Source: Selenomonas sp. F0473 (GTDB lineage Bacteria > Bacillota > Negativicutes > Selenomonadales > Selenomonadaceae). Taken from it: DNA of 64,000 bases. Under the pieces are notes generated by a model that saw only the letters and a program-made list of their open reading frames with translations, made no database searches and was not told the DNA's origin. Location: positions 717,280 to 781,279 of the forward strand of contig NZ_JH992902.1 of the NCBI RefSeq assembly GCF_000315545.1, written 5' to 3'. The position numbers were made by a program, and so were the translations under genes. Shown here piece after piece: positions 1-8,364 of this stretch (positions within the stretch are counted from its first letter, which is position 1; each line of letters begins with the position of its first letter).

Positions 1-155
1 CGGTCCGCGTAGCCCGGCACCTCCATCATCTTGCACTGGATGATTTCAAGCTGCAGCCCGTGCTCCTTTGCCAACTCTTCCAGCGCGTTATTGACAACCG
101 TCGACGTGGCGATGCCCGTCCCGCATGCGACCAATACAACCTTCTTATCGTTCAT
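1..155 (-). CDS. gatB: PTS EIIB component, galactitol/fructose-like (partial)
   Basis: This is the N-terminal 51 residues of a phosphotransferase-system EIIB; the rest lies beyond the window edge. EIIB takes a phosphoryl group from EIIA on a cysteine and passes it to the sugar during transport. The start MNDKKVVLVACGTGIATST carries the typical loop with the phosphorylatable Cys11 followed by GTGIATST. The ATG has an AGGAGAG ribosome site nine bases upstream. It follows the EIIA gene by 31 bases on the same strand, so the two are co-transcribed, and the EIIC permease is expected just outside the window. The galactitol (Gat) assignment rests on the look of the EIIB loop and the EIIA pairing; the sugar is not proven. 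Confidence 0.75.
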   Translation of the reverse strand, partial: MNDKKVVLVACGTGIATSTVVNNALEELAKEHGLQLEIIQCKMMEVPGYAD

Positions 156-186
156 GATGACGCTCTCCTCTCAGTACTACAAACAT

Positions 187-657
187 CTAGGCCTCAACTT
201 TCGAGAGGCGTTCTTTGACGAAACTGCATATCTCCTGTGCCGATGCCCCCGTCTTAATCAGCCGCAGCGCGTCCGCATCCTGCAGGATCCCCATCAAGTT
301 CTGCAGCAGGGTCAGCTGCGCGTGCGCTTCCTTCATTGCCAACATGAAGACACAATCGACGGAGACAGTCTCCGTATCGTCTCCCATGACGATAAAATCC
401 ACGGGCTCCTTGAGGCGCGCGATACAGACCGCCGGCGTGTTCACATGCTCCACATCCGTATGCGGAATCGCAACGCCGCCGAGAACGGTCGGCAGGCCGG
501 TCGCGAAGATTTTCTCCCGTGCGATCACGGCATCCGCGTAGCTTTCCTTCACATGCCCCTGTTCCTGCAGCCGCTGTGCCGCCTGCCTCAAGAGATCGAA
601 CCGGTCCTCCGCCTCCACATCCAAGAGTACAAGCGCTTCATCGAGTGCAACGTCCAT
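187..657 (-). CDS. gatA: PTS EIIA component, fructose/galactitol type
   Basis: A 156-residue cytosolic EIIA of the PTS fructose/mannitol superfamily. It accepts phosphate from HPr on a histidine and hands it to EIIB. The active-site segment GGVAIPHTDVEHV contains the phosphorylatable His. The open frame extends upstream to 768, but the ATG at 657 is preceded by a strong AAAGGAGGG ribosome site at proper spacing, while the extra upstream residues are Arg-rich and unlike the family. It lies directly upstream of the EIIB gene and downstream of the PRD regulator on the same strand. A TATAAT box at 704-709 gives this operon its own start. Galactitol versus another hexitol or ketose cannot be settled here. 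Confidence 0.85.
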   Translation of the reverse strand: MDVALDEALVLLDVEAEDRFDLLRQAAQRLQEQGHVKESYADAVIAREKIFATGLPTVLGGVAIPHTDVEHVNTPAVCIARLKEPVDFIVMGDDTETVSVDCVFMLAMKEAHAQLTLLQNLMGILQDADALRLIKTGASAQEICSFVKERLSKVEA

Positions 658-703
658 CTTTTTCCCTCCTTTCATCCGTTTCGAATATTCTAAGACATTT
701 TCT

Positions 704-733
704 ATTATAGCCGATCTGCGGCGCCTTTCATAG
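704..733 (-). promoter_or_regulatory. Probable promoter of the PTS operon
   Basis: On the minus strand a perfect TATAAT (704-709) lies about 45 bases before the EIIA ATG. The hexamer 17 bases upstream is TATGAA, a poor -35. That fits a promoter needing an activator, and the adjacent PRD-type regulator is the obvious candidate. No operator was identified. Confidence 0.45.
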
Positions 734-835
734 GTATATCTGTTTCCCGAAATGCGGAAGAAATGCATCCTCGTTTATTATTTCCGCTTCCGCAATCGTC
801 CGAAGCGGGAGAGCGGTTCCCTTCATCGAAAAAAG

Positions 836-861
836 CGCAAAAAAGCGGTTATAAAACCGCC
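836..861 (-). terminator. Terminator of the PRD regulator gene
   Basis: On the minus strand GCGGTT-TTAT-AACCGC is followed directly by six T residues and then a second T-run. The hairpin overlaps the stop codon of the regulator gene (849-851). It separates the regulator transcript from the PTS operon. Confidence 0.7.
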
Positions 862-2768
862 GTAAATTCCTCGAGGAATCTCTCGTAGGACTGATGCTTC
901 AAAAGGGAGTCGATGCCGTGCTCCGTCTTGATATATTCGTAAAGTTTCAGGAATATCTTTTCCCAAAGCGCCGCCTTTTCCTGCTCGATGTTCAGCAGGA
1001 AGACGACGCGTACGGGCATATCTTCCCACTGAATCGGCCGCTTTAAAATGAGCACCGATATATTGGACACCTTGCACGCGGCGGAGAGCGCATGCGGAAT
1101 CGCCGCAAGCGCGCCGATCGCAGTCGAAGACATCCGCTCGCGCTCAAAGACGGAGGCTTTCCCCTCCGCGTCCATCCAGCCCGCGGCGACGGCTTCGTCC
1201 GTAAGGAAGTCGAGGCACTCGGCCTGCGTTCTAAAGGCCATGTCCGCATAGAACCCCTTTTTGCGGAAAAACTGCCGAACGGTTTCCGCATCCAGCACAT
1301 CCTGTTTCCGGAACATGACGCGTCGGATTTTATCGACGTCTTCGCCGCGCAGCATATGGTTCACGCGGATGATCTTCGGCGACGGCATATCCAGCGGCAC
1401 GGCGGAGACGATGTAGTCCGCCTCCTCCAGCATATCCTCCGTCAGTTTGTACGCGGGCAGTACGCCGATGACATGGATGCTGCCGCGAAAATGCTCCTCG
1501 AGTTTTGCCTTCATGAGCACGGAGACGCCGAGCCCCGCCGAGCACACGATATAGACGCTCTTCGGCTGTTCGTCTTCGTCCATGCTGTTGCGGCTCATGG
1601 ACGCGCCGAAATGCAGCGCGATATAGCCGATCTCGTTCTCGTCAAAATCGATGTGATCGATCTCGCGCACCATCTTTGCCGCATAGACGGCGATCTGGAA
1701 GGCCAGCGGATAGTCCTGTTTCACGAATGCGAGGAGCTCGTTGCGGATGTTCATACGGAACCGGACGCGCGCAATCGCAATGCGCAGGTGCAGCATCAAC
1801 CCGTCTTTGAGATACTCGTCCGCCGTAAAGTCGAGGCCGAATTTTCGGTCGACGGCGTCCAGCACCTTCTCGACGAGTTCTTTTACGTGCGCATCGTTGA
1901 CCGTGCTGCCGATATCCATGAGTTTCTTGCCCGTCAAAAGGCACTGCGTGATGTAGAATACCTCGCTGTACGGGACATCGATGCCCGTATAGCGGAAGAT
2001 CTCGTTAGCAACCTCTTTCGCCGCGCCGTATTCGAAGGTTTCTTCCAGTTTCTGCGCCGTACTGGAAAGGCAGTCGGCCGCATAACCGGTGCTTGAACGC
2101 CGAATCGCGAGGACGGTCTGTACGGAAAGGTCCCTGCGCGCCGTATCGGTGAGCTGCAGATGCCGCACGCTCGCCGTCTGCGTGAGGATCTGCTCCATCG
2201 CCTCATTGCCGATGCGGTCAAAGAGCAGTCCGCACAGCTTCTCATCGGTCACCTCGTGCAGATAATCGACGATAAATGCGCGCAGATCCCCCTCCGCACC
2301 TTCCAGGCGCAGCCCCTCCGTCTTATACTGCGCGATTTTGAGATCGTACGCGGCAAAGCGCTCGCGCGCCGCGTTCAAGTAATTCTTGACCGTGGACAGG
2401 CCGACGTACATCTCATTGGCAAGGCCCATCTGCGTGACGGAGACATTCGTGAGACAGCATTCCAAGAACCGGCTGACGATATAGTTCCGGCGCTCTTTCG
2501 GATGCGAAATCCCAATACCGGCATCATCGCCGTCTATGAGCCGGAGGAGGTCTTCCTCCCCCTCCGCCCCTTGCAGCTTATAGCCGCGGTTGGGCGCCGC
2601 AAGGAGCGCACAGCGGCTCTCTGCAAGGCGTTCCTGCAGATATTTGATATCGGAGCGGACGGTACGGGAAGAAACGTCCAGCCTGCGCGCAAGATCCGCT
2701 CCCGTCATCCCGCCCGGATGATTCAAAAGTATTTCTAAAATCTTCGCGCGCCGCTCCTGCTTTCGCAT
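849..2768 (-). CDS. PRD-domain PTS transcriptional regulator (MtlR/BglG-like activator)
   Basis: A 639-residue cytosolic regulator that ties transcription to PTS activity. Domain order read from the sequence: N-terminal HTH of the HTH_11 type (about 1-60), a second helix-turn-helix/Mga-like region (about 85-170), two PTS regulation domains (about 190-400), an EIIB-like domain with the cysteine loop VYIVCSAGLGVS (about 408-420), and a C-terminal EIIA-like domain with AIPHALS. This is the architecture of MtlR/LicR-type activators controlled by phosphorylation of PRD, EIIB and EIIA sites. It has no sigma-54 activator domain, so it is not of the LevR class. The ATG has a GAGGAGG site nine bases upstream. 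Its neighbours are the PTS EIIA/EIIB genes it presumably controls; the sugar is unknown. Confidence 0.88.
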   Translation of the reverse strand: MRKQERRAKILEILLNHPGGMTGADLARRLDVSSRTVRSDIKYLQERLAESRCALLAAPNRGYKLQGAEGEEDLLRLIDGDDAGIGISHPKERRNYIVSRFLECCLTNVSVTQMGLANEMYVGLSTVKNYLNAARERFAAYDLKIAQYKTEGLRLEGAEGDLRAFIVDYLHEVTDEKLCGLLFDRIGNEAMEQILTQTASVRHLQLTDTARRDLSVQTVLAIRRSSTGYAADCLSSTAQKLEETFEYGAAKEVANEIFRYTGIDVPYSEVFYITQCLLTGKKLMDIGSTVNDAHVKELVEKVLDAVDRKFGLDFTADEYLKDGLMLHLRIAIARVRFRMNIRNELLAFVKQDYPLAFQIAVYAAKMVREIDHIDFDENEIGYIALHFGASMSRNSMDEDEQPKSVYIVCSAGLGVSVLMKAKLEEHFRGSIHVIGVLPAYKLTEDMLEEADYIVSAVPLDMPSPKIIRVNHMLRGEDVDKIRRVMFRKQDVLDAETVRQFFRKKGFYADMAFRTQAECLDFLTDEAVAAGWMDAEGKASVFERERMSSTAIGALAAIPHALSAACKVSNISVLILKRPIQWEDMPVRVVFLLNIEQEKAALWEKIFLKLYEYIKTEHGIDSLLKHQSYERFLEEFTAVL

Positions 2769-2819
2769 CTCATTTCACCTCCTCTTTGTTCGGTCGGCGG
2801 GGTGTCTGCACGCTTTTGC

Positions 2820-2861
2820 AAAAAAAACTGAGAACGCTCTCAAGTGCTCGTTCTCAGTTTT
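2820..2861 (-). terminator. Terminator after ftsZ
   Basis: A perfect 13-bp inverted repeat (AAAACTGAGAACG at 2824-2836 with its complement at 2849-2861, loop 12) continues into a T-run on the minus strand. It ends the dcw transcript downstream of ftsZ and insulates the PTS regulator. Confidence 0.85.
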
Positions 2862-2915
2862 CTGCATCTATGTCTTTTCTCTAAGAAGCAGTGATTTATG
2901 GTTCTCGTACCGATA

Positions 2916-4136
2916 TCAGCGCTGGCGCATCCATGCGGGGATGTCAATGATATCCGCTCCGCTTGCTCCCGTATTCGGCTCGACGACGTTCATACGGCCG
3001 CGGTTCGGACTCTGACGCGGCGGTACGACGGCGGATGCGGGACGGGCCTGTGCCTGCGCGGGCGGCGGCGCCGCGGATGGCTTTGCCTCTGCCTCGGCAG
3101 CCGCTCCCGGCATGGGGATCGTCCAGTCCTCGGTGAATCCCGTCCCCGTATCCGCCTTTCCCTGATCGGTCATGCCGAATCCGGTGGCGACGACGGTGAC
3201 GCGGACGGTATCCTCGAGGCTGTCATCCACGCCGATGCCCCAAATGATGTTGGCGCGGCGCCCGTTCGAGGAGTTGACAATCATGCTGTTCAGCCACTCG
3301 GACGCCTCGTTCACCTCAAACATGCTGAGACTCTTGGAGCCCGTAAAGTTCAGAATGACGGACGTCGCGCCCTCGATGCTCGTCTCGAGCAGCGGGGACT
3401 CGATCGCGGCCTTTGCCGCGGCAACCGACGCCCCCTCGCCGCGCGCCTCGCCGATGCCCATAATGGCGCTGCCGCCGTTCGCCATCGTCGTATTGACGTC
3501 GGCGAAGTCCAGGTTCACGATGCCCTGGTTGGTAATGAGGTCGGTGATGCCCTTGACGCCCTGCCACAGGACGTTGTCGACTTTGCTGAACGCCTCCGTC
3601 ACGGGCGTGCTCTTGTCGATGATCTTCATCAAGCGGTCGTTCGGGATGGTGATGATCGTATCGACATGCGACTGCAGATTGTCAATGCCGGAATCCGCGT
3701 TGCGCGCACGCGTCATGCCCTCGTAGGAAAAGGGACGCGTCACGACGGCGACCGTCAGCGCGCCGAGTTCGCGCGCGCACTCGGCGACGACGGACGCCGC
3801 GCCCGTCCCCGTGCCGCCGCCCATACCGGCCGTGATAAACACCATATCCGCGCCGCGCAGCGCCTCAAGGATCGCCTCACGGCTCTCCGTCGCGGCCGCC
3901 TCGCCGATCTCGGGGCGCGCGCCGGCGCCGAGTCCGCGCGTACGCTTCTCCCCGATCTGGATCCGCGTCGCCGCCTTGGACTGGAGCAGCGCCTGCGCAT
4001 CCGTATTGATCGCGACGAACTCCACGCCCTGCAGTCCGGAGTCGATCATATTGTTGACCGCATTGCCGCCGCCGCCGCCGACACCGACAACGATGATCTT
4101 TGCGAGTTCCTCAAAGTTATCATCCATTTCGAACAC
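2916..4136 (-). CDS. ftsZ: Cell division protein FtsZ
   Basis: Bacterial tubulin homologue that polymerises with GTP into the division ring. It shows the glycine-rich N-terminal GTP site ([12 protein letters not shown]), the tubulin signature GGGTGTG, the T7 loop [11 protein letters not shown] that completes the GTPase site of the next subunit, a variable Ala/Pro-rich linker, and the C-terminal partner-binding peptide [12 protein letters not shown]. The frame extends to an ATG at 4151, but GGAGG falls inside those first codons and is correctly spaced (8 bases) for a GTG at 4136. Starting there gives a 406-residue protein beginning FEMDDN, which matches the usual FtsZ N-terminus better, so I chose the GTG. 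It is the last gene of the dcw cluster and has its own probable promoter. No ftsA precedes it. Confidence 0.97.
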   Translation of the reverse strand: MFEMDDNFEELAKIIVVGVGGGGGNAVNNMIDSGLQGVEFVAINTDAQALLQSKAATRIQIGEKRTRGLGAGARPEIGEAAATESREAILEALRGADMVFITAGMGGGTGTGAASVVAECARELGALTVAVVTRPFSYEGMTRARNADSGIDNLQSHVDTIITIPNDRLMKIIDKSTPVTEAFSKVDNVLWQGVKGITDLITNQGIVNLDFADVNTTMANGGSAIMGIGEARGEGASVAAAKAAIESPLLETSIEGATSVILNFTGSKSLSMFEVNEASEWLNSMIVNSSNGRRANIIWGIGVDDSLEDTVRVTVVATGFGMTDQGKADTGTGFTEDWTIPMPGAAAEAEAKPSAAPPPAQAQARPASAVVPPRQSPNRGRMNVVEPNTGASGADIIDIPAWMRQR

Positions 4137-4203
4137 AGCTTCAGCCTCCATATCGTAGCTTGACCATTCTCGTCTATCTCATTGGTAATAGTTTTCCTCG
4201 CTA

Positions 4204-4232
4204 ATTTTACCATGAATCACAGTATATTTCCA
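4204..4232 (-). promoter_or_regulatory. Probable ftsZ promoter
   Basis: In the 112-base gap before ftsZ, TGGAAA (4227-4232) and TAAAAT (4204-4209) are 17 bases apart on the minus strand. This would give ftsZ an extra local promoter within the dcw cluster. Confidence 0.5.
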
Positions 4233-4248
4233 TAGTATAAAAAAATTT

Positions 4249-4599
4249 TTACTTTGCGCCGTCCCGATAGTCCCTGAGCAGGTAGCGGCGAATGACCGCG
4301 AGATTTTTGAAAATGCGGAAGCCGAACGCGAGCAGAGCGACGTAATAGAGATCGATGCCGAGACGATCCCCGATGAAGACGAGAGCGGCCGCGAGCAGTG
4401 TGTTCGAGAAGAAACCGGTGACGAAGACGTGTTTGTCGAACCGCTCCGAAATCGCCGAACGCAGTCCGCCGAACGCGGCGTCGAGCGCGGCGACGAGCGC
4501 TACGGAAAAGAGTTTCGAATACGCGATCGGGATCACGATCGGGCTCATATAGCCGATGAAAAGTCCGATGAGGACGCTGACCAAAACGACGTAGATCAT
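4249..4599 (-). CDS. sbp: Small basic membrane protein Sbp (DUF1290)
   Basis: A 116-residue hydrophobic protein matching the DUF1290 'small basic protein' found next to ftsZ in many Firmicutes. Three membrane segments are visible: residues 3-20, roughly 28-45, and about 60-100 where the hydrophobic stretch is long enough for one or two passes. The C-terminal tail is basic (RRYLLRDYRDGAK). The open frame runs further upstream, but MIYVVLV at 4599 has a GGAGG site six bases before it, and the longer N-terminus would be Arg/Ser-rich noise. It follows the DUF881 gene with a one-base gap, as in Bacillus, so it is translationally linked to it. The biochemical role is not established; the context points to division or envelope work. 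Confidence 0.85.
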   Translation of the reverse strand: MIYVVLVSVLIGLFIGYMSPIVIPIAYSKLFSVALVAALDAAFGGLRSAISERFDKHVFVTGFFSNTLLAAALVFIGDRLGIDLYYVALLAFGFRIFKNLAVIRRYLLRDYRDGAK

Positions 4600-4600
4600 C

Positions 4601-5299
4601 TTATTCCTCCGTCCTCTCTTCCGTCTCATGCGCATAGGTCTGGCGGATGCTGCCGCGGTACGGCGGGATATATACATCGTCGCTCGCCGTGATATCGAGC
4701 TGGATCCCCCAGACGCTGAGGGTCTCGACCACGCCCCCGCGCATCTTGAGAGAGTTCTCGAGGGACTTCTTATCCCCGATCGCGCGAATCTCAAAGGGCG
4801 CCGAAGAACGCACGTTGTTGACCGAGAGCGTCGGTCCCGCGCAGCGGATTTCCGAGGTGCCGATCAGCCGCTGTCCGTTGACGGAGATCGCCTCCGCCCC
4901 CGCCGCGCGCAGCTCGTTGATGACGCGCAGGAGATCGTCGTCATGGATGACGTAAAGGTTCGGATTCTCTCCGGACTTCACTTTCTTCGTGCTATCGTCC
5001 ATACGCACGATAACGCCCTCGCCTGTGAGCGGCAGGAGCGCGGCGCGGTAGCGCAGCATCTCCCGATCCGCGCTGCCGCCCGCGTCCTCAGCCGCGGCCG
5101 CCTGCATCTTGCGCAGTTCCTCGCCGAGTTCGTCGCGTTCGTGCTCCGTCTGCAGCAGGCGGTCGGAGAGTTCCTCGATGCGCTGCTGCGAGAGGCTCCC
5201 CTTCGTATCCTGCACCGTACGGAACTGCACGGCGATCATAAAGCCGATCAATATGCAAACGAGCGCGATCATCCACCCGCCCTGCCGGAATTGTTTCAT
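4601..5299 (-). CDS. DUF881 (YlxW/YlxX-like) membrane protein
   Basis: A 232-residue protein with one N-terminal membrane segment (about 9-25), a coiled coil rich in Glu/Arg (about 35-68), and a DUF881 domain outside the membrane that includes YVIHDDDLLRVINELRAAG. This family sits between ftsQ and sbp/ftsZ in Firmicute dcw clusters. No enzymatic activity is known. Its start codon abuts the ftsQ stop (TAAATG), so translation is coupled. The topology (short cytoplasmic tail, extracytoplasmic domain) resembles FtsQ, suggesting a structural role near the division machinery, which is inference. Confidence 0.85.
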   Translation of the reverse strand: MKQFRQGGWMIALVCILIGFMIAVQFRTVQDTKGSLSQQRIEELSDRLLQTEHERDELGEELRKMQAAAAEDAGGSADREMLRYRAALLPLTGEGVIVRMDDSTKKVKSGENPNLYVIHDDDLLRVINELRAAGAEAISVNGQRLIGTSEIRCAGPTLSVNNVRSSAPFEIRAIGDKKSLENSLKMRGGVVETLSVWGIQLDITASDDVYIPPYRGSIRQTYAHETEERTEE

Positions 5300-6028
5300 T
5301 TATTTCCCCTCTGCGGTCTTGTCCGCAAGTTTGATGAACGGCGCGTCGTAACTGAAATCGACATACTCGATCGTATGGCGCGTCGTCTTCTGATCCTGTA
5401 AAAAATCCTGTGTGAGTCCGGCCTTCTCCCCGATGCCGTCGAGCCGCCCGAGCCGGATGGGAAGCGCCCCCTTCGTATAGGCGACGACGGCGTCCGGCAC
5501 GGTGATGTTGACCTCCGAGATCTGCCCCACCTCGGCGGGCGCGATCTTCCCGAGGAAAGCGAGCACCTGCGCCACCTGCGGGTCGCCGTTATCGTCCCCG
5601 ATGTAGAGATCGCGCAGCTTGATCCCCGTGATGATGGGAATGTCCGCCCCCTTGAGCGTGCGATAACTCGCGATCACCTTGCCCTGCCGGTCAAAATCGA
5701 GATAGCCGTAGTCGCAGGCAACCGTTGCGACGGGCACGCGCTCCACGATGTCCATCTCGATCTTGTTCGGCAGCCGGCGCCGCACGACGGCCGACTCGAT
5801 GCGCAGATCGTGCAGCAGATTGATCGTTATGGCATCCGTTTTCAGCTCAAAAAGGCGCTCTCCATAACGGATCCGCGCAATCTCGCAGAGTTCCTTCTCG
5901 TCCAAATTGACGTTGCCGCGCACGACGAGCTGCCGGAACGTAAAGAGCGGCGAGTAGATGAGCGCCGCAAGAATGCCGCCGATGCAGAGAAGATACAGTG
6001 CCGCCTTGAGCACACGGCGCGACTTCAT
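5300..6028 (-). CDS. ftsQ: Cell division protein FtsQ/DivIB
   Basis: A 242-residue bitopic division protein: short basic N-terminus, one membrane helix (about 8-26), then the POTRA domain beginning FTFRQLVVRGNVNLDEKELCEIARI and the beta domain with RRRLPNKIEMDIVERVPVA. FtsQ/DivIB bridges early and late divisome proteins through FtsL and FtsB/DivIC. It overlaps the end of murC-ddl by four bases and abuts the DUF881 gene, placing it firmly in the dcw operon. Its length is on the short side for the family but complete. Confidence 0.9.
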   Translation of the reverse strand: MKSRRVLKAALYLLCIGGILAALIYSPLFTFRQLVVRGNVNLDEKELCEIARIRYGERLFELKTDAITINLLHDLRIESAVVRRRLPNKIEMDIVERVPVATVACDYGYLDFDRQGKVIASYRTLKGADIPIITGIKLRDLYIGDDNGDPQVAQVLAFLGKIAPAEVGQISEVNITVPDAVVAYTKGALPIRLGRLDGIGEKAGLTQDFLQDQKTTRHTIEYVDFSYDAPFIKLADKTAEGK

Positions 6029-8364
6029 CGCTCATACCCCGCCATGGCGAGCATCTTTTCACAGAGTTCCGGGAACGAGAGCCCCACGGCGCGCGCCGCG
6101 TCCGGGACGAGCGAGGTCTCCGTCATGCCGGGTACGGAGTTCACCTCGATGGCATATGCTTCTCCCGCCTCGCTCAGCATCATGTCGACGCGCGCCACGC
6201 CTCTGCATCCGCACGCGTCGAATGCACGTACGGCGAGTTCCTGCACGGCGGCCGTACACTCCGCGGAGATCGGGGCGGGCACGAGATGCGTCGACGCGCC
6301 CGGCGTGTACTTGCTCTCGTAGTCATAACGCCCCGACGCCGTCGTGATCTCGATCACGGGCAGCGCCTCCGCACGGCCGGGCGTCCCCCACACGACGACG
6401 GTCAGTTCGCGTCCCGCGATGAACTCCTCCACGAGCAGCGCCCCGCCATAGGAGAGCGCCTCGTCGAGCGCACGGCGCAGTTCATCCTCCGCCGCGACGA
6501 TATAGACGCCGATGCTGGATCCCTGTTCGGGCGCTTTCACCACGACGGGCAGGGAGAACTCCGATAGAATCTCTGCGGCGATTGCCGCCGTGTCCGCTCC
6601 CTCATCAAAACTGCGGAAGCGCGGGGTCGCGATGCCCTCGGCGGCAAAGATGCGCTTTGCCGTCGTCTTGTCCATCGTGAGCGCCGCCGCACGCACGCCG
6701 GAGCCGGTATAGGGGATACCGAGCATCTCGAGCGTTCCCTGCAGCACGCCGTCCTCGCCGTATTTCCCGTGCAGCGCGTTGAATACGATCGCGGGATCCA
6801 GCCGTTTGATATCCTCCGCAAAGGATGCGGGATTCAGCTCGAGGCCCACGGCAGGGTGCTCCTTCTCATGCAGCGCGCGCAGAATCGCGGCGCCCGAACG
6901 GCGCGAAACCTCCGCCTCCGTCGAAGGGCCGCCCATCACAACGGCGATCAGTCCCTCGGTATTCCCCGCCGTCCCCTCTTTGAGGCGATCGACAAGTTCT
7001 TCGCCGACCTCGAGGATATTGCCCGCGCCCATCGTGATCACAAGATCGCCCGTGCGCACGTGCTGCGCCAGGTAACGCAGGAGATCGTCGCGCTCCGGCA
7101 GATAGACCGCATCCTGCCCCGTCCGGCGCGCGACCTCCTCCATCAGCGTTTCGCCGCTGATGCCCGGGATCGGTTCCTCTCCCGCCGCATAGACGTCCGT
7201 CAGCAGCAGGAGATCGGCCGCGGCAAAGCATGCCCCGAACTCTTCGCGCAGGAGCTGCGTGCGCGAGTATCGATGCGGCTGAAAGACGCAGATGAGCCGC
7301 ACGGGCGCGGTCTGCCGCGCGGCCGCAAGCGTCGCCGCAATCTCCGTCGGATGGTGCGCATAGTCGTCCACAACCCAGACGCCGCGCTCCTTCCCCTTCG
7401 TCTGGAAGCGCCGCTTTGCCCCGTGAAAATGAGCGAGCGCATCGGCGATGCGGTCAAACGGCAGCCCCGCAATCCGTGCGACGGCAATACAGGCGAGCGC
7501 GTTGAGCACGTTGTGCCGCCCGGGGATGTTGAGCGAGACGCGCCCCGCCTCCGTGCCGCGCTCGACGACCGTAAAGGAGATTACCGACCCGTGCGTCGCG
7601 ATATCCGCGGCACGGTAGTCGGCATCCCGGTCGATGGCATAGGAGACGACGGCGCGGTCGGTCTCCGCTCCCAGCCGCCGCAGAATCTCGTTCTCATAGC
7701 AGAGCACCGCCGTCCCGTCCGCGTCGATCTGAGCGATAAAGGTGCGGAACGCCTCGACGATCTTCTCCATCGTACCGTAGTGGTCCATATGGTCGTCTTC
7801 CACATTGGTCACAACGGCGATATGCGGACGGAGTTTCAGGAAGGAGCCGTCGCTCTCGTCCGCTTCGGATACGAGGTAGCGTCCCGTGCCGAGTTTCGCG
7901 TTTGTTCCGAGATCGGGCACCTCGCCCCCGACGACGATCGTCGGCGATATGCCCGCGCGGTCGAGCGTCACGCCGATCATCGAGGTGGTCGTCGTCTTTC
8001 CGTGGGATCCCGCGACCGCGATGCCGTCATATTCGTTGACGAGCGCCGCGTTGATGTCGGAGCGGTGCAGCTTCGGGATGCGCAGGTCCCACGCCGCGAT
8101 CACTTCTGGATTATCGTAGGGAATCGCCGTCGAGACGACGATCGCGTCCGCCCCGCGCACGTTCTCCGCGTGTTGGCCGTCCGTCCATACCTGCGCGCCG
8201 AGGCGCACGAGTTCCTCGATGATGGGCGAGGATCCCTGGTCCGAACCCGACACCTCGTAGCCGAGCAGGAGGAGAATTTTTGCGAGAGGGCTCATCCCCG
8301 CGCCGCCGATGCCGACAAAATGTATTTTACGGATGCCCTGCAAGTCCTTGAGCAATTCCTTCAC
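6025..8364 (-). CDS. murC-ddl: MurC-Ddl fusion: UDP-MurNAc:L-Ala ligase + D-Ala:D-Ala ligase
   Basis: One uninterrupted 779-residue frame encodes two consecutive peptidoglycan enzymes. Residues 1 to about 465 are MurC, which adds L-alanine to UDP-MurNAc: Rossmann start HFVGIGGAGMSPLA, ATP loop GSHGKTTTT (119-127), and the DDYAHHPTEI segment. From about residue 470 it is a full D-alanine:D-alanine ligase: NALHGKYGEDG, PYTGSGVRAAALTMDK, VVKAPEQGSSIGVYIV, EEFIAGRELTVVVWG, and the ATP/Mg segment EVNSVPGMTETSL. The joint is short (LKEGTAGNTEGLIAVV), with no stop or internal start evident. A MurC-Ddl fusion is known in Chlamydia. Overlaps with murG (4 bases) and ftsQ (4 bases) show tight operon packing. 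A murB gene, often next to murC, is absent here. Confidence 0.95.
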   Translation of the reverse strand: MKELLKDLQGIRKIHFVGIGGAGMSPLAKILLLLGYEVSGSDQGSSPIIEELVRLGAQVWTDGQHAENVRGADAIVVSTAIPYDNPEVIAAWDLRIPKLHRSDINAALVNEYDGIAVAGSHGKTTTTSMIGVTLDRAGISPTIVVGGEVPDLGTNAKLGTGRYLVSEADESDGSFLKLRPHIAVVTNVEDDHMDHYGTMEKIVEAFRTFIAQIDADGTAVLCYENEILRRLGAETDRAVVSYAIDRDADYRAADIATHGSVISFTVVERGTEAGRVSLNIPGRHNVLNALACIAVARIAGLPFDRIADALAHFHGAKRRFQTKGKERGVWVVDDYAHHPTEIAATLAAARQTAPVRLICVFQPHRYSRTQLLREEFGACFAAADLLLLTDVYAAGEEPIPGISGETLMEEVARRTGQDAVYLPERDDLLRYLAQHVRTGDLVITMGAGNILEVGEELVDRLKEGTAGNTEGLIAVVMGGPSTEAEVSRRSGAAILRALHEKEHPAVGLELNPASFAEDIKRLDPAIVFNALHGKYGEDGVLQGTLEMLGIPYTGSGVRAAALTMDKTTAKRIFAAEGIATPRFRSFDEGADTAAIAAEILSEFSLPVVVKAPEQGSSIGVYIVAAEDELRRALDEALSYGGALLVEEFIAGRELTVVVWGTPGRAEALPVIEITTASGRYDYESKYTPGASTHLVPAPISAECTAAVQELAVRAFDACGCRGVARVDMMLSEAGEAYAIEVNSVPGMTETSLVPDAARAVGLSFPELCEKMLAMAGYER

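Noticed and set aside
658-848. Sigma-54 type promoter for the PTS operon
   Set aside because: No GG-N10-GC pair was found at the right place and the regulator has no sigma-54 activator domain.
1092-2096. Long open frame on the plus strand opposite the PRD regulator
   Set aside because: It is the antisense shadow of a GC-rich, clearly conserved gene; no ribosome site, His/Arg-rich composition.
2898-4163. 421-codon frame opposite ftsZ
   Set aside because: Arg/His/Asp-rich shadow frame created by codon bias of ftsZ; no start signals.
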